A DNA stretch of 64,000 nt from Flavobacterium cupriresistens. GTDB taxonomy: Bacteria > Bacteroidota > Bacteroidia > Flavobacteriales > Flavobacteriaceae. How positions within the stretch are numbered: position 1 is the stretch's first letter; every line of letters begins with the position of its first letter. A program made the translations under genes and the position numbers. Below, one piece after another: positions 7,990 to 18,500 of the stretch. The notes below the pieces were generated by a model. The model made no database searches. It worked only from the letters and a program-made list of their open reading frames with translations, and was not told the DNA's origin. The stretch is taken from NCBI RefSeq assembly GCF_020911925.1, contig NZ_CP087134.1:1488001-1552000 (forward strand), given 5' to 3'.

Positions 7990-8979
7990 ATGAATAAGTT
8001 TAAAGTTTTTGTTGTTCTGGTTTTGATTTCATTTAAGACTTTTGCTTGTTTGAATGGGGAAACAAAAGAATTAAAAAATGGAGTTATAGTTTATGTAGAT
8101 TATCAAGGTCTTGTTCCTCATGGGCATAATTTCGGGTTAGATAACTTCCCAAAATTGATTTCCGAACTTGAGGGTTTATACAAGAAAACAAATAATATAG
8201 AGTATTTGTCTGATAAGGGTTATGTTTTAATTGTTCAAAAAAAGTATAAGAAAGCCTTAGAATTGTATCTGAATATTGAACGAATTAAACCTAATCGATA
8301 TTCAACAGCTTCAAATATTGGAACTCTTTATGAACTAATAGGAGAAAATCAAAAAGCATATGAATGGATTAAAAAATCGATTCAGATTAATCCCGAATCT
8401 CATAATGGTTCGGAGTGGCTGCACTTGAGAATTTTAGAAGCAAAAATTAAGAATCTGACAGATGTTTCAGGTCAGTTTTTAATAAATACTAATTTTGGAG
8501 ACAAGAGAGAACCTAAAACAAAATTATCGAATGCCGAAGTAGACAAGTTGGCAAAAGAAATTTATTATCAGGTAAACGAGCGAATTAGTTTTATAAAACC
8601 AAAAGACAGGGTTATTTCGATTTTGCTTTTCGAGTTAGGGAATCTGGTAAGACTAAAAAGAGAGCCTGAAAATGCGGAAAGAATTTACAACCTCGCTAAG
8701 AATTATGGTTTTCAAGACGAACTAATAAATGTCAGAATTAAAAGTATATATGAGAGTAAAGCTAGATATTTTGAACAAAGAACCTGGAATTTAGAAAGCA
8801 AAATTAAGGCATTACAAAATAGTAAAGATGGGGTTGATTTAGACTATACCTATCAAATAGAAACGGCTTTATTAATTGTCTCTATAGTTGTGGGGATTTT
8901 GTTGATAGTCTTATTACTATTGTATTTTAAATGGAAAAAATTAAATGATTATATAATTTTGAATGATTTCACGAAATAG
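7990..8979 (+). CDS. TPR-like protein with signal peptide and C-terminal membrane anchor
   Basis: 329 residues. It starts with a secretion signal (MNKFKVFVVLVLISFKTFAC), followed by TPR-like helical pairs: YLSDKGYVLIVQKKYKKAL, ASNIGTLYELIGENQKAYEW and a later LGNLVRLKREPENAERIYNLA. Near the end is one long hydrophobic segment (about residues 294-314, ALLIVSIVVGILLIVLLLLYF) with a basic tail (KWKK), so the TPR part should face the periplasm. No catalytic motif is visible. The ATG at 7990 is preferred over 7951 because it begins the signal peptide. Function unknown; such proteins usually act as scaffolds. Confidence 0.7.
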   Translation: MNKFKVFVVLVLISFKTFACLNGETKELKNGVIVYVDYQGLVPHGHNFGLDNFPKLISELEGLYKKTNNIEYLSDKGYVLIVQKKYKKALELYLNIERIKPNRYSTASNIGTLYELIGENQKAYEWIKKSIQINPESHNGSEWLHLRILEAKIKNLTDVSGQFLINTNFGDKREPKTKLSNAEVDKLAKEIYYQVNERISFIKPKDRVISILLFELGNLVRLKREPENAERIYNLAKNYGFQDELINVRIKSIYESKARYFEQRTWNLESKIKALQNSKDGVDLDYTYQIETALLIVSIVVGILLIVLLLLYFKWKKLNDYIILNDFTK

Positions 8980-9039
8980 AAACTGTTTTTAGAAAAATCC
9001 TGAATGCCAGTGTTTTGTAATGAAACAGAACATAATGTA

Positions 9040-10203
9040 TTATTTCAATTGCTTCAATTTTCGAAATTCTAAAGGATTAACTCCTTCGTGTCGGCTAAAA
9101 TATCTCGAAAGATTTTTAATATCCGTGTAACCACAAACATCTGAAATCTCTGTGACAGACAGATCTGTTTCGATCAAAAGTTGTTTGACCTGTTTGATTC
9201 TTAGAGTATTGATTTCGTCGAGTATACTTCGCTTTAAAACCAATTGGAATCTTTTTTCTAAAACTCTTCTCGACAATGCGGTGGCCTTCACAACATCATC
9301 TACGGCAATTCTTTCTTTATAATTGTAATAGATAAAATGAAGCGCTTTGCTTATTTCTTTATCGTTTACCGCCAGAAAATCGGTTGATCTACGGGTAATT
9401 ATTTGTAAATGTTCTACCTGAATATCGTTGTAAATCCCTTCTTTATTTTGCATCATTTTACTAAGAAGCTGTGCCGTTTCGAAACCGGCTTTTTCAGTAT
9501 TTAAAGAAATACTCGATAAGGGAGGATCAGACAGATTGCAAATACTCAGATCATTGTCGACTCCAAGCACAGAGACTTGTTCGGGAACGTTGATACCAAT
9601 GGCTTTACAGGCTTCGGTAACATGTTGCCCCTGATTATCGTCGCAGGTCATGATGGCGATTGGTTTTGGTAAAGCTTTAAGCCAATCGGCAAGTTGTGAT
9701 TCTTTGTAGCTCCATAGTGGCGGAGTTTCTTCTTTTTGATGTTGGTAGATGTGAACGTTACAATTGACTTCTTTCACTTTTTCGCAAAACCCTTCACATC
9801 GTTCACGCGACCAGACAATATTATCAAAGCCATAAAAAGCAAAATTTTTAAAGCCTTTTTCGATAAAATAAGAAGCGGCCATGTGTCCCGTTTCTTTATA
9901 AAGTCCGGTAATGTTTGGAATGCCGGCAAAACGTTCGTTAGTATCCTGTGCAATGATCGGAATGTTTAACGAAAGCAATTTTTCAAATACCTGTTCATTT
10001 TCAATTTGCGCTATAATGCCATTAGCACCCCAGGTTCTGGCCCATGCAATGGCATTTTTTAAATCCTTTTTATTTCCGCTTACAATTGGAATCCGGCAAA
10101 AGTTAAGCGGGCCAAATAGTCTGGAATATTTCGCAATTCCGTTTAAAAGCCCTCGGCCATATTCTTCAGAAAAGTTAACTAACAATAATACTTTGGGTGT
10201 CAT
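9040..10203 (-). CDS. XylR-type regulator: sugar-binding domain plus AraC helix-turn-helix
   Basis: 387 residues. Residues 1 to about 270 form a periplasmic-binding-protein/LacI-like sensor (VLLLVNFSEEYGRGLLNGIAKYSR at the start, GVDNDLSICNLSDPPLSSISL later). The last ~100 residues are an AraC DNA-binding domain with two helix-turn-helix units (VDDVVKATALSRRVLEKRF and SVTEISDVCGYTDIKNLSRYF). This layout is that of E. coli XylR, a sugar-responsive activator. It is transcribed away from the GH2-MFS-ROK-susCD operon, so it is the obvious candidate regulator of that locus. The inducer is unknown; glucosamine or a chitosan oligomer would fit the enzymes but is inference. Confidence 0.88.
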   Translation of the reverse strand: MTPKVLLLVNFSEEYGRGLLNGIAKYSRLFGPLNFCRIPIVSGNKKDLKNAIAWARTWGANGIIAQIENEQVFEKLLSLNIPIIAQDTNERFAGIPNITGLYKETGHMAASYFIEKGFKNFAFYGFDNIVWSRERCEGFCEKVKEVNCNVHIYQHQKEETPPLWSYKESQLADWLKALPKPIAIMTCDDNQGQHVTEACKAIGINVPEQVSVLGVDNDLSICNLSDPPLSSISLNTEKAGFETAQLLSKMMQNKEGIYNDIQVEHLQIITRRSTDFLAVNDKEISKALHFIYYNYKERIAVDDVVKATALSRRVLEKRFQLVLKRSILDEINTLRIKQVKQLLIETDLSVTEISDVCGYTDIKNLSRYFSRHEGVNPLEFRKLKQLK

Positions 10204-10575
10204 TTTTATTAGATGTTAATTGGGATACAGTGCTTTACATTAAAATGAAATCTGAAAATAAGTACTAGTTTGCTTCGAATTTTGGAATTGTAAATATTCG
10301 CAAAATGAAGATTAATTATCGCAAATATACCATTATCAATTCAATTACAAGACTACTTTTGTTTTGTGGTTTTTAATGAAATGCTTAAAAATGTTTTAAT
10401 TATTAGTTTTTTTAACCTTTTTTAGAAGCATTTAATTGGTTTTAGTGAAATGTATCCTTTTTTATTTTGTAGTAAAAAAATGATGAATTTAAATGACTAA
10501 GTCAGAAGACCAAAATGTTTCAAACCTTAAATCTTAACCAATAGTAATCTCCCTAATTAGATTAAAAGAAAAATT
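10204..10575. promoter_or_regulatory. Divergent control region of PUL 1
   Basis: 372 bases, very AT-rich, between the divergent regulator and GH2 genes. It must hold both promoters and the operator, but I could not find a convincing TTG/TAnnTTTG pair or a clear inverted repeat here, so no exact sites are marked. No gene or repeat family member is visible. Confidence 0.5.
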
Positions 10576-13188
10576 ATGAAGAATATAAATTATACTAATG
10601 CGATTTTAATTTCATTTCTTTTTTGGGTAATGAGCTGTATGATGGCTGTAAATGCTCAAAATGTAAAATTCGAACAACAATTAAAAGAAGGCTGGACTAT
10701 AGCATCATCTGCCCAAATAAACAATTCGGGAGATAAGATTTCTGTAGCCGGTTTTGAAGTTTCAAAATGGTATACAACCACAGTTCCGTCAACGGTGATG
10801 GCTTCTTTAATTGCCAATAAAGAATACGCGGATATTTTTATGGGAGAAAATATCAGTAAAGTAGATACGACACGATTTAGAGTGCCTTGGTGGTATAGAA
10901 ATGAGTTTGTTATCGAAGACGCCTCAAAAAATACAGAATTGCAATTTGAAGGGATTAATTATCGGGCCAATGTTTGGCTGAATGGCAGCAAGATTGCTGC
11001 TGCAGACAGTTTGTTCGGAGGCTTCAGAATATTTACTTTAAACATTTCAAAACATATAAAAAAGGGAAAGAATGTGCTTGCTGTTGAAGTTTTTCATCAA
11101 AAGCCGGATGAGCCCTCAATTGGTTTTGTCGATTGGGCACCTATGGCACCGGATCGCGAATTGGGACTTTGGAGACCTGTAAAGCTTAAAATTTCAGACA
11201 AAACAAGTCTGAATAACATCTTTGTGACCTCAAAAATTGATAAAAAAGAATACAAGAATGCAACATTGGAAATTTCGGCTGAGGCTGTAAACCATACCAA
11301 CGAAGCGGTAGAATCACTTTTAAAAGGAAAAATTGAAAACATCACTTTCGAAAAGAAAGTAACACTTCAGCCTTTTGAGAAGCGAATCATTGTTTTTAAA
11401 TCTTCAGAGTTTAAACAGTTGAATATTAAAAATCCTCGTTTGTGGTGGACGTACGAATTAGGAAAACCAAACTTGTACACGTTGACCCTGTCTATTGAAA
11501 CCAATAAAAAAGTTTCCTATTCAAAAGCTACTTCTTTCGGAATCCGTGAAGTGGAGGATTATATCACTGCAAAAGGGTACAGAGGTTATAAATTAAATGG
11601 TGTTGAAGTTCTGATTAAAGGCGGCGGCTGGGTCGATGGAATGTTCTTAAACGATACCGAAGAAAAAGTAAAAGCCCAATTAGAATACGTAAAACAGACT
11701 AACATGAACACGGTTAGGATGGAAGGTTTTTGGGGAAATAGCGAAAGAATTTACGAAATGGCCGATGAAATGGGACTTTTGATGATGGTGGGTTGGAGCT
11801 GTCAATGGGAATGGAAAGGGTACCTGGACAAACCGGAAGATGATTTTATGTCGATCAAAACTCCCGAAGACATGAATCTCATTATCAACTACACCCGCGA
11901 TCATGTCAATTGGCTACGAAACCATCCGAGTATTTTTGTCTGGGTAATGGGAAGTGATAAACTACCTCGTCCGGAATTGGAAGAAAAATACAATATTTTG
12001 TTTAAAGAAATTGATACTTCGAGACCTCTTTTAATGTCTTGCAAAGGAATGGAAAGTACAATTTCGGGAAAAACCGGAGTAAAAATGAATGGTCCTTATG
12101 AATATGTAGCGCCCAATTATTGGTTTGTGGACACGGAAAACGGAGGTGCTTTTGGTTTTAACACCGAGACAGGACCCGGCCCTCAGGTTCCTTCACTTGA
12201 AGTTGTAAAAAGCATGATTCCCGAAGATAAATTATGGCCTATAAATACAACTTGGGATTTTCATTGTGGAAGAAATGAATTTCAAACCCTTGAGCGTTTC
12301 ACAACGGCTTTCAACAACAGATACGGAATTCAGCATAATGTTGAGGATTTTACTTTTAAAAGTCAGGCCTCAAATTTAGAATCGATGCGTTCGATGTACG
12401 AAGCTTTTGCAATAAACAGAAGCAATACGACAGGAATCGTACAGTGGATGTTTAACTCGCCGTGGCCCAAACTAATCTGGCAGTTTTGGGATTACAATCT
12501 CTTGCCAAATGCCGCTTTTTATGGAGCAAGATTGGGGGCTCGTCAGGTAAATATCGCTTACAATTATGGTGATAACGCGGTTTATGTAAGCAATTTGAAT
12601 CCGCAGAAAACTAAAAAATTGAAAGCTCAGGTCAAGGTATTTGATTTTAACGGAAAAGTAATTTTCGAAAAGGAAGAAACAGTTGCTGTAAATGGAAATG
12701 CTTCACTTAAAACGATCGCTTTACCGGATGATAAAGCATATTCAAAAATCTATTTTCTGAAAATGAATTTATCAGATGAGAATGGAAAATCAATTGCAGA
12801 TAATTTTTATTGGTTGTCGACTAAAAAAGATGTATTCGATTTTAAAAAATCAGACTGGATACACACCCCATTAATGGAATATGCTGACTTTAAAGATTTG
12901 GATAAATTGCCAAAAGTAAAAATAGCCGCTCAGCATACCATTAAAAAGGAAAAAGATAACTATGAGGTTACGGTGGAACTTAAAAACCCGTCAGCTGCTA
13001 TCGCGTTTTTAATTGAGTTAAATATCGTTGGTGACCTTTCAGGGAAATCAATAGTTCCGGTTTTGTGGGACGATAACTATATCTCATTAGTACCAAAAGA
13101 AAGCAGGACAATAAAAGTCACTTTTCCGGTGGCTGCTTTAAAAGGCGAAAAACCCGTTTTTAGATACAAAGGCTGGAATGTAGACTAA
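10576..13188 (+). CDS. GH2 glycosidase, exo-beta-D-glucosaminidase-like
   Basis: 870 residues with a Sec signal (cleavage likely near VNA-QN), an N-terminal jelly-roll sugar-binding domain, an immunoglobulin-like domain, a TIM barrel (about 330-620) and C-terminal beta domains, the GH2 order. In the barrel, the expected acid/base position reads WVMGSD with Asp461 instead of the NE pair of most GH2 enzymes; the nucleophile is Glu531 in GFNTETGPG. The GSD form plus NTET is characteristic of exo-beta-D-glucosaminidases such as CsxA, which remove glucosamine from the non-reducing end of chitosan oligomers. Beta-mannosidase is the main alternative. Predicted periplasmic. First gene of PUL 1. Confidence 0.82.
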   Translation: MKNINYTNAILISFLFWVMSCMMAVNAQNVKFEQQLKEGWTIASSAQINNSGDKISVAGFEVSKWYTTTVPSTVMASLIANKEYADIFMGENISKVDTTRFRVPWWYRNEFVIEDASKNTELQFEGINYRANVWLNGSKIAAADSLFGGFRIFTLNISKHIKKGKNVLAVEVFHQKPDEPSIGFVDWAPMAPDRELGLWRPVKLKISDKTSLNNIFVTSKIDKKEYKNATLEISAEAVNHTNEAVESLLKGKIENITFEKKVTLQPFEKRIIVFKSSEFKQLNIKNPRLWWTYELGKPNLYTLTLSIETNKKVSYSKATSFGIREVEDYITAKGYRGYKLNGVEVLIKGGGWVDGMFLNDTEEKVKAQLEYVKQTNMNTVRMEGFWGNSERIYEMADEMGLLMMVGWSCQWEWKGYLDKPEDDFMSIKTPEDMNLIINYTRDHVNWLRNHPSIFVWVMGSDKLPRPELEEKYNILFKEIDTSRPLLMSCKGMESTISGKTGVKMNGPYEYVAPNYWFVDTENGGAFGFNTETGPGPQVPSLEVVKSMIPEDKLWPINTTWDFHCGRNEFQTLERFTTAFNNRYGIQHNVEDFTFKSQASNLESMRSMYEAFAINRSNTTGIVQWMFNSPWPKLIWQFWDYNLLPNAAFYGARLGARQVNIAYNYGDNAVYVSNLNPQKTKKLKAQVKVFDFNGKVIFEKEETVAVNGNASLKTIALPDDKAYSKIYFLKMNLSDENGKSIADNFYWLSTKKDVFDFKKSDWIHTPLMEYADFKDLDKLPKVKIAAQHTIKKEKDNYEVTVELKNPSAAIAFLIELNIVGDLSGKSIVPVLWDDNYISLVPKESRTIKVTFPVAALKGEKPVFRYKGWNVD

Positions 13189-13324
13189 TAACAGTAAGAT
13201 CATTTCTGTAAATAGTGAAGTACAACTATTTAAAATAAAGCGAATAAGAAATCCAAAATAAGACTTTTTTATTCAAAGGGAATACGCATGCCTAAATCTA
13301 ACTTTTTAATTAATAAACAAATAA

Positions 13325-14584
13325 ATGAAAACGAGTAAGTTAACAGTGGGATTGGTGTTTTTGACCTTTTTTGTTATTTCTTTTCTGACTAACATTATGG
13401 GGCCATTGATTCCGGATATTATCAATAGTTACCATTTATCATTGGGTATGGTTGGTTTTCTTCCGTTTTCGTTTTTTGCGGCTTATGGTGTAATGTCAAC
13501 CTCAGCAGGTGTTTTGCTTGAGAAGTACAGAGAGAAAAAAGTAATGGTGTTTTCCTTTTTGATAGCCGCAGTAGGTTCGCTCTTATTCGGATTGTTTCCT
13601 TATTATGCTATGGCGTTGGTTTCGTTGTTTTTAATAGGAATCGGGATGGCGGCTTTGCAAGTAGCCATTAATCCATTGTTAAGAGTCTCGGGAGGCGAAG
13701 AACATTTTGCTTTCAATTCGGTAATGGCACAATTGTTTTTTGGATTGGCTTCATTTTTAAGTCCGCTGGTTTATAGTTATCTGGTGACCAACATCAAACA
13801 CGACCGGACAAATGCAAACGAGTTTCTGGAAATTCTCTCAAAACTGGTTCCCGATACTCTGAATTGGGTTTCCTTATATTGGATTTTTGCTATAACAGCA
13901 CTCACAATGGCTGTTATTATTTTGCTTTTTAAATTCCCGAAAGTTGAGTTAGAGGAAGACGAAAAAGCAGGAACCTGGAGCGTTTACAAAGATTTGCTTA
14001 AAAACAAAACGGTGCTTCTTTTCTTCTTTGGAACTTTTGCTTACGTAGGCACAGAACAGGGAATCGCCAATTGGATGTCAAAATTTCTAAGCGATTATCA
14101 TCAATATTCCCCTCAGACGATTGGTGCTGAAGCGGTGGCTTATTTCTGGGGACTTTTAACGGCAGGCTGTCTTCTGGGATTGCTTTTGCTTAAATTCTTA
14201 GACAGTCGTAAAGTGCTTATTTTGTTTGCCACAGGCGCTATTGTAAGTCTGACTCTTGCGCTGTTTGGTACCGCACAGGTTTCACTTTATGCGTTTCCAC
14301 TCTCCGGTTTTGCCCTTTCGGTAATGTGGTCAGTAGTTTTTTCATTGGCATTAAACTCTCTTAAAAATAATCATGGAGCCTTCTCGGGTATTTTATGTAC
14401 CGGTATTGTAGGCGGAGCAGTTATGTCGTTACTAATCGGGAAACTGGGCGATATAATTGGGTTGCGTTATGCCATGACGGTTTTGTATGGTACGCTCGGA
14501 TATATCCTCAGCATTGGTTTTTGGGCTAAACCATTGGTAAATAATGCTATAATAAATGTAAAGAAAACAAAAGAAAATCAATAA
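13325..14584 (+). CDS. MFS sugar transporter
   Basis: 419 residues with 12 predicted membrane helices. The two halves are joined by a polar stretch around residues 210-225 (KVELEEDEKAGTWSVYKDLLK). The N-terminal form (FFVISFLTNIMGPLIPDIINSYHLS, then GVLLEKYREKKVM) and FFGTFAYVGTEQGIANWMSKFL in helix 7 resemble fucose/glucose-galactose permease-type (FHS) sugar:proton symporters. It lies between the GH2 and ROK genes, 18 bases before the latter, so it probably carries the monosaccharide released by GH2 across the inner membrane. Substrate is inferred from context only. Confidence 0.82.
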   Translation: MKTSKLTVGLVFLTFFVISFLTNIMGPLIPDIINSYHLSLGMVGFLPFSFFAAYGVMSTSAGVLLEKYREKKVMVFSFLIAAVGSLLFGLFPYYAMALVSLFLIGIGMAALQVAINPLLRVSGGEEHFAFNSVMAQLFFGLASFLSPLVYSYLVTNIKHDRTNANEFLEILSKLVPDTLNWVSLYWIFAITALTMAVIILLFKFPKVELEEDEKAGTWSVYKDLLKNKTVLLFFFGTFAYVGTEQGIANWMSKFLSDYHQYSPQTIGAEAVAYFWGLLTAGCLLGLLLLKFLDSRKVLILFATGAIVSLTLALFGTAQVSLYAFPLSGFALSVMWSVVFSLALNSLKNNHGAFSGILCTGIVGGAVMSLLIGKLGDIIGLRYAMTVLYGTLGYILSIGFWAKPLVNNAIINVKKTKENQ

Positions 14585-14602
14585 TTATATAAAGTTGTAA
14601 AA

Positions 14603-15460
14603 ATGTCGGAAAGAAAAATTATAGGCGTTGACATGGGAGGGACAAAAATTCACACCAGCCTTATTTTAGGGAATGAAATAATTTCCGAATGTCTGTTAAA
14701 TACACCCGCCAAAGAATCTGAACAAATAGTTTTAGACCGATTAATAGAAGCCATAGAACAAGTTTATCAGCCCGATTGTGAAGGCATTGGTATTGGAGTA
14801 CCAAGTGTAGTAGACTGGAAAGAAGGAATTGTATACGATGTAGTTGCAATACCATCTTGGAAAGAAGTTCACTTGAAAAAAATACTAGAGAATCATTTTA
14901 AAATTCCGGTGTACGTCAACAATGATTCGAATTGTTTTGCCTTAGGTGAAAATTTCTTCGGAAAAGGAAGGAACGCTACAAACTTTGTCGGAGTGACTAT
15001 CGGAACGGGGCTTGGCAGCGGAATCATTATCGAAAACAAACTGTATCAGGGCGTAAACACCGGAGCCGGAGAAATAGGAAGCATATCTTATAAGGATGGA
15101 ATTATCGAGCAATATTGCGCCAGCGGGTTTTTTACTTCCCGCGGATTAGATGGAGAAAAACTCTATCTGGAAGCCAAAAAAGGAGATCAAAAAGCATTGG
15201 AAGTTTTTAAGGATTACGGAAAAAACCTGGCTGAGGTTGTCAAAATAGTTTTATACGCCTACGATCCTGAAACCATAATTCTGGGCGGATCCATAAGTAA
15301 TTCATATGAGTTTTTTATTGATGCCGTTTGGCAGGGACTTGAGGATTTTATGTTTCCTGTTGAATTAAAGAAACTCAAAATAGAAAAATCACAACTTAAA
15401 AACAGCGCCGTTTTAGGAGCTGCTGCACTGGTTTACAATTTTAATAGTGTAGCAGTATAA
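14603..15460 (+). CDS. ROK-family sugar kinase
   Basis: 285 residues with the ROK ATP site IGVDMGGTKIHTSLI (residues 7-21), YVNNDSNCFALGE and GVTIGTGLGSGIII. The catalytic aspartate is expected in the NND segment. The classical ROK zinc motif CxCGxxGC is absent; that place reads DGIIEQYCASGFF, with one Cys, as in the zinc-less group of Bacteroidota ROK kinases. It would phosphorylate the incoming sugar in the cytosol: glucose, or glucosamine if the GH2 prediction is right. No deaminase or isomerase gene lies in the operon, so later steps must be encoded elsewhere. Confidence 0.85.
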   Translation: MSERKIIGVDMGGTKIHTSLILGNEIISECLLNTPAKESEQIVLDRLIEAIEQVYQPDCEGIGIGVPSVVDWKEGIVYDVVAIPSWKEVHLKKILENHFKIPVYVNNDSNCFALGENFFGKGRNATNFVGVTIGTGLGSGIIIENKLYQGVNTGAGEIGSISYKDGIIEQYCASGFFTSRGLDGEKLYLEAKKGDQKALEVFKDYGKNLAEVVKIVLYAYDPETIILGGSISNSYEFFIDAVWQGLEDFMFPVELKKLKIEKSQLKNSAVLGAAALVYNFNSVAV

Positions 15461-15541
15461 GGACTGCACCAAAACAGTTGAAAACCATTTGAATAGAACT
15501 AACAAACAAAGACCAAAATTATTAACTAAAACAGTATTACA

Positions 15542-18500
15542 ATGAAAAATAGTCTACAAAAAGGCTTACTGGTTATTTTAACCATGCTATGTACTAGCTT
15601 GATGTATTCGCAGGAAGTGTCAGGGCTGGTTTCGGATTCTAATGGGCCGCTCCCTGGCGTTTCGATTATAGTAAAAGGAAGCAAAAATGAAGCTCAAACC
15701 GATTTTGATGGAAGATTTACGATTAAAAATGTAGGGAAAGGCGCGGTATTGATCTTTAGTTACATAGGTCTTAAAAACCAAGAAGTAAACGTAGGGGACA
15801 AAACCAAGATAAATGTAACGATGGCGCAAGACCGCAGCGAGTTAAATGAAGTGGTGGTAGTGGGTTACGGAACCGCAAAAAAGAAAGATTTAACAGGGGC
15901 GGTGGACGTACTTTCGTCTAAGGATTTTGATGGAGTTTCAAATACTTCACCGGCTTTATTGTTAAGAGGTAAAGTAGCGGGCGTACAAGTTACACAAACC
16001 AGCGGAGAGCCGGGTTCTGCCGTAACCATTCGGGTGCGAGGTTCTTCTTCTGTACGTTCGGGTAACGGACCTTTGATTGTGGTAGACGGTGTTCCGTTAA
16101 GCGGTGGAGACGTATCGGCAGAAGGGGCTGATTTACTGGGAACCTCTTCGGCGAAAAATCCTTTAAATTTTATAAATGAAGCAGATATCGAGTCTATTTC
16201 GGTGTTAAAAGATGCTTCGTCTACCGCGATATACGGTGCTCGTGGCGCAAATGGTGTGATTGTAATTACGACCAAAAAGGGAAAATCTAATGTTCCTGAA
16301 TTCAACTTTAGTACCTCAACTCAGTTCAGTACAAAAGCCGGAAATTTTGGTGTCATGAATGCGAATCAGTTTGTGGCAGCCAGTAAAGCAGCCGGAGTAC
16401 CTTCTATACCGGCAGATCCTGTGACAGGGACTCCACAAATTAATAATCAGGATTTTGGAGGAAGAAATTACAATTGGCAAGATGCTGTATTGCAGAAAGG
16501 AATAGCAATAAACAATACTTTATCTTTCAATTCGGCAAGCGAGAATTCGAGTACGAGAGTTTCTTTTTCTACAAGCAATAATAAAGGAATTGTAAAAAAC
16601 ACCGGTTTGGACAAGTACACCGTTTCGTTTTTCAACTCCAATAATTTTTTCGATAAAATACTAAAAGTAGATACGAAATTGCTTTATGCGAGCATAAACG
16701 ACGAAACGACTTTAATAACAAACAACGCGAGTTACATCGGGAATGTTATTGGTGCAGCTTTATATTGGAATCCAACGCGACCAATTTACAATGCCGACGG
16801 ACATTATAATGTGGTAAGCGAAACCTACCTGAATCCGGTACAATTATTAGACTCTTATAAAGATTATACAAACACCAATAAATTATTAGGAAGCATTAAT
16901 GCGGTACTTCGATTAGGAAGTCACTTTAAATACAATTTCCTATTCGGGGTTGAAACTTCGGGCTCTACCAGAAAAAGTCAAATTTTACCAACCATGCAAA
17001 TTCAGGGAGATGCATTCTTCGGAACCGTTCCGGGATCAGATCCTGTTATTACGAAATACGGTACAGCCTCGATTCAAGGAATCACCAATTTCAATAAAAC
17101 TTTTGAGAACAACTTAAATTATACCAATAAATTTAGTGACAATTTTAATGTGAATGCCTTAGTCGGTTATTCGTATTATTATTACCTCGCCAGTGGTTTT
17201 GTAACTTCCGGGAAAGGATATGATTTGGCTCAAACCAATTTAATAGATAATATTGAAGGCGGACTTCAGAATGAGTTTAGATCGAGTTCTTTTAAAAATG
17301 TTTCGGAGTTACAATCTTTTTATGCCAGAGCTGATGCTACTTTCTTTAAACAATATGTGCTTACTGCCACAGTTCGTACAGACGGTTCTACTAAATTGGG
17401 TGCCAACAATAAATACGGAACATTTCCGTCAATTGGTTTTGCCGATAATTTATTCGAAAATAAAGAAGGACTGCTTAATAATCTAAAAATCAGAGCCAAC
17501 TGGGGGATTACAGGAAATCAGGAGTTTGCTCCCAATTCAGCAATCGGAAGAGCCAGTTACGGGAATAACGGAAATTTAAATATCGATTCGAATGCTAATG
17601 ATGATCTAAAATGGGAAACGACAGAATCATGGGGTATCGGAACTGATTTTACGTTGTTAAAAAACAGATTAACAGGTAGTCTGGATTACTTTTACAGAGA
17701 TACTAAAGATTTAATTTTTCCTGTTCCGCAAGCCTCAACACAACCGGGGCCCAATACACCACGTAACAAAAATTTACCCGGAAATCTAATCAATCAAGGA
17801 GTTGAAATTAGTCTGGATTACAAAATAATTGAGACGGAAAATATCTCTTGGGAAATTTCAGCCAATGCTTCATTCCTGAAAAACGAAATGAAAAACTTCA
17901 GAGGTACTGTAGGAACCGGTGGTTTAAATGGTCAGGGATTAGACGGCGCTTATACACAAGTAATCACCAATAATAAACCGCTTTATTCCTATTATCTGTA
18001 CGATTTTAAAGGATATGATGCTACGGGCAATTCTATTTATACCAATGCCGCAGGGCAGCCAGTCGGACTTGGAGAGGCTTCCAAACAATTATTAGACAAA
18101 CAACCATTGCCAAAATTAAATTATGGTTTTTCTTCTACTTTCAGATACAAAGGATTTGATGCCGTAGTTTCCTTTTACGGAGTAGCAGGAAATTATATTT
18201 ACGACAATACACAAAATGCTTATTTCTTTAAAGGCGCCTTTTTAGGAGGTCGAAATGTTACCGAGAAAGCCGCTTATTCGGAGCAAGCGCAAGGAGATCC
18301 AAACTCCCCTTCGACGAAATTTTTGCAAAAGGGAGATTTTTTGAGAATGGGTGAATTAACATTTGGATACACTTTTACCGGAGCTTTAATTGAACGAATG
18401 AAATGTAAAAATGTACGCATTTATGCAAACGGTTCCAACTTATTATTGTTTACCAATTACACCGGATTTGATCCCGAAGTAGATATCAATAAACAAGTTA

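Noticed and set aside
15865..16305. 146-codon frame antisense to the PUL 1 SusC gene
   Set aside because: It mirrors a well conserved SusC plug region; composition (many Pro/Thr) is what antisense frames of such genes give.
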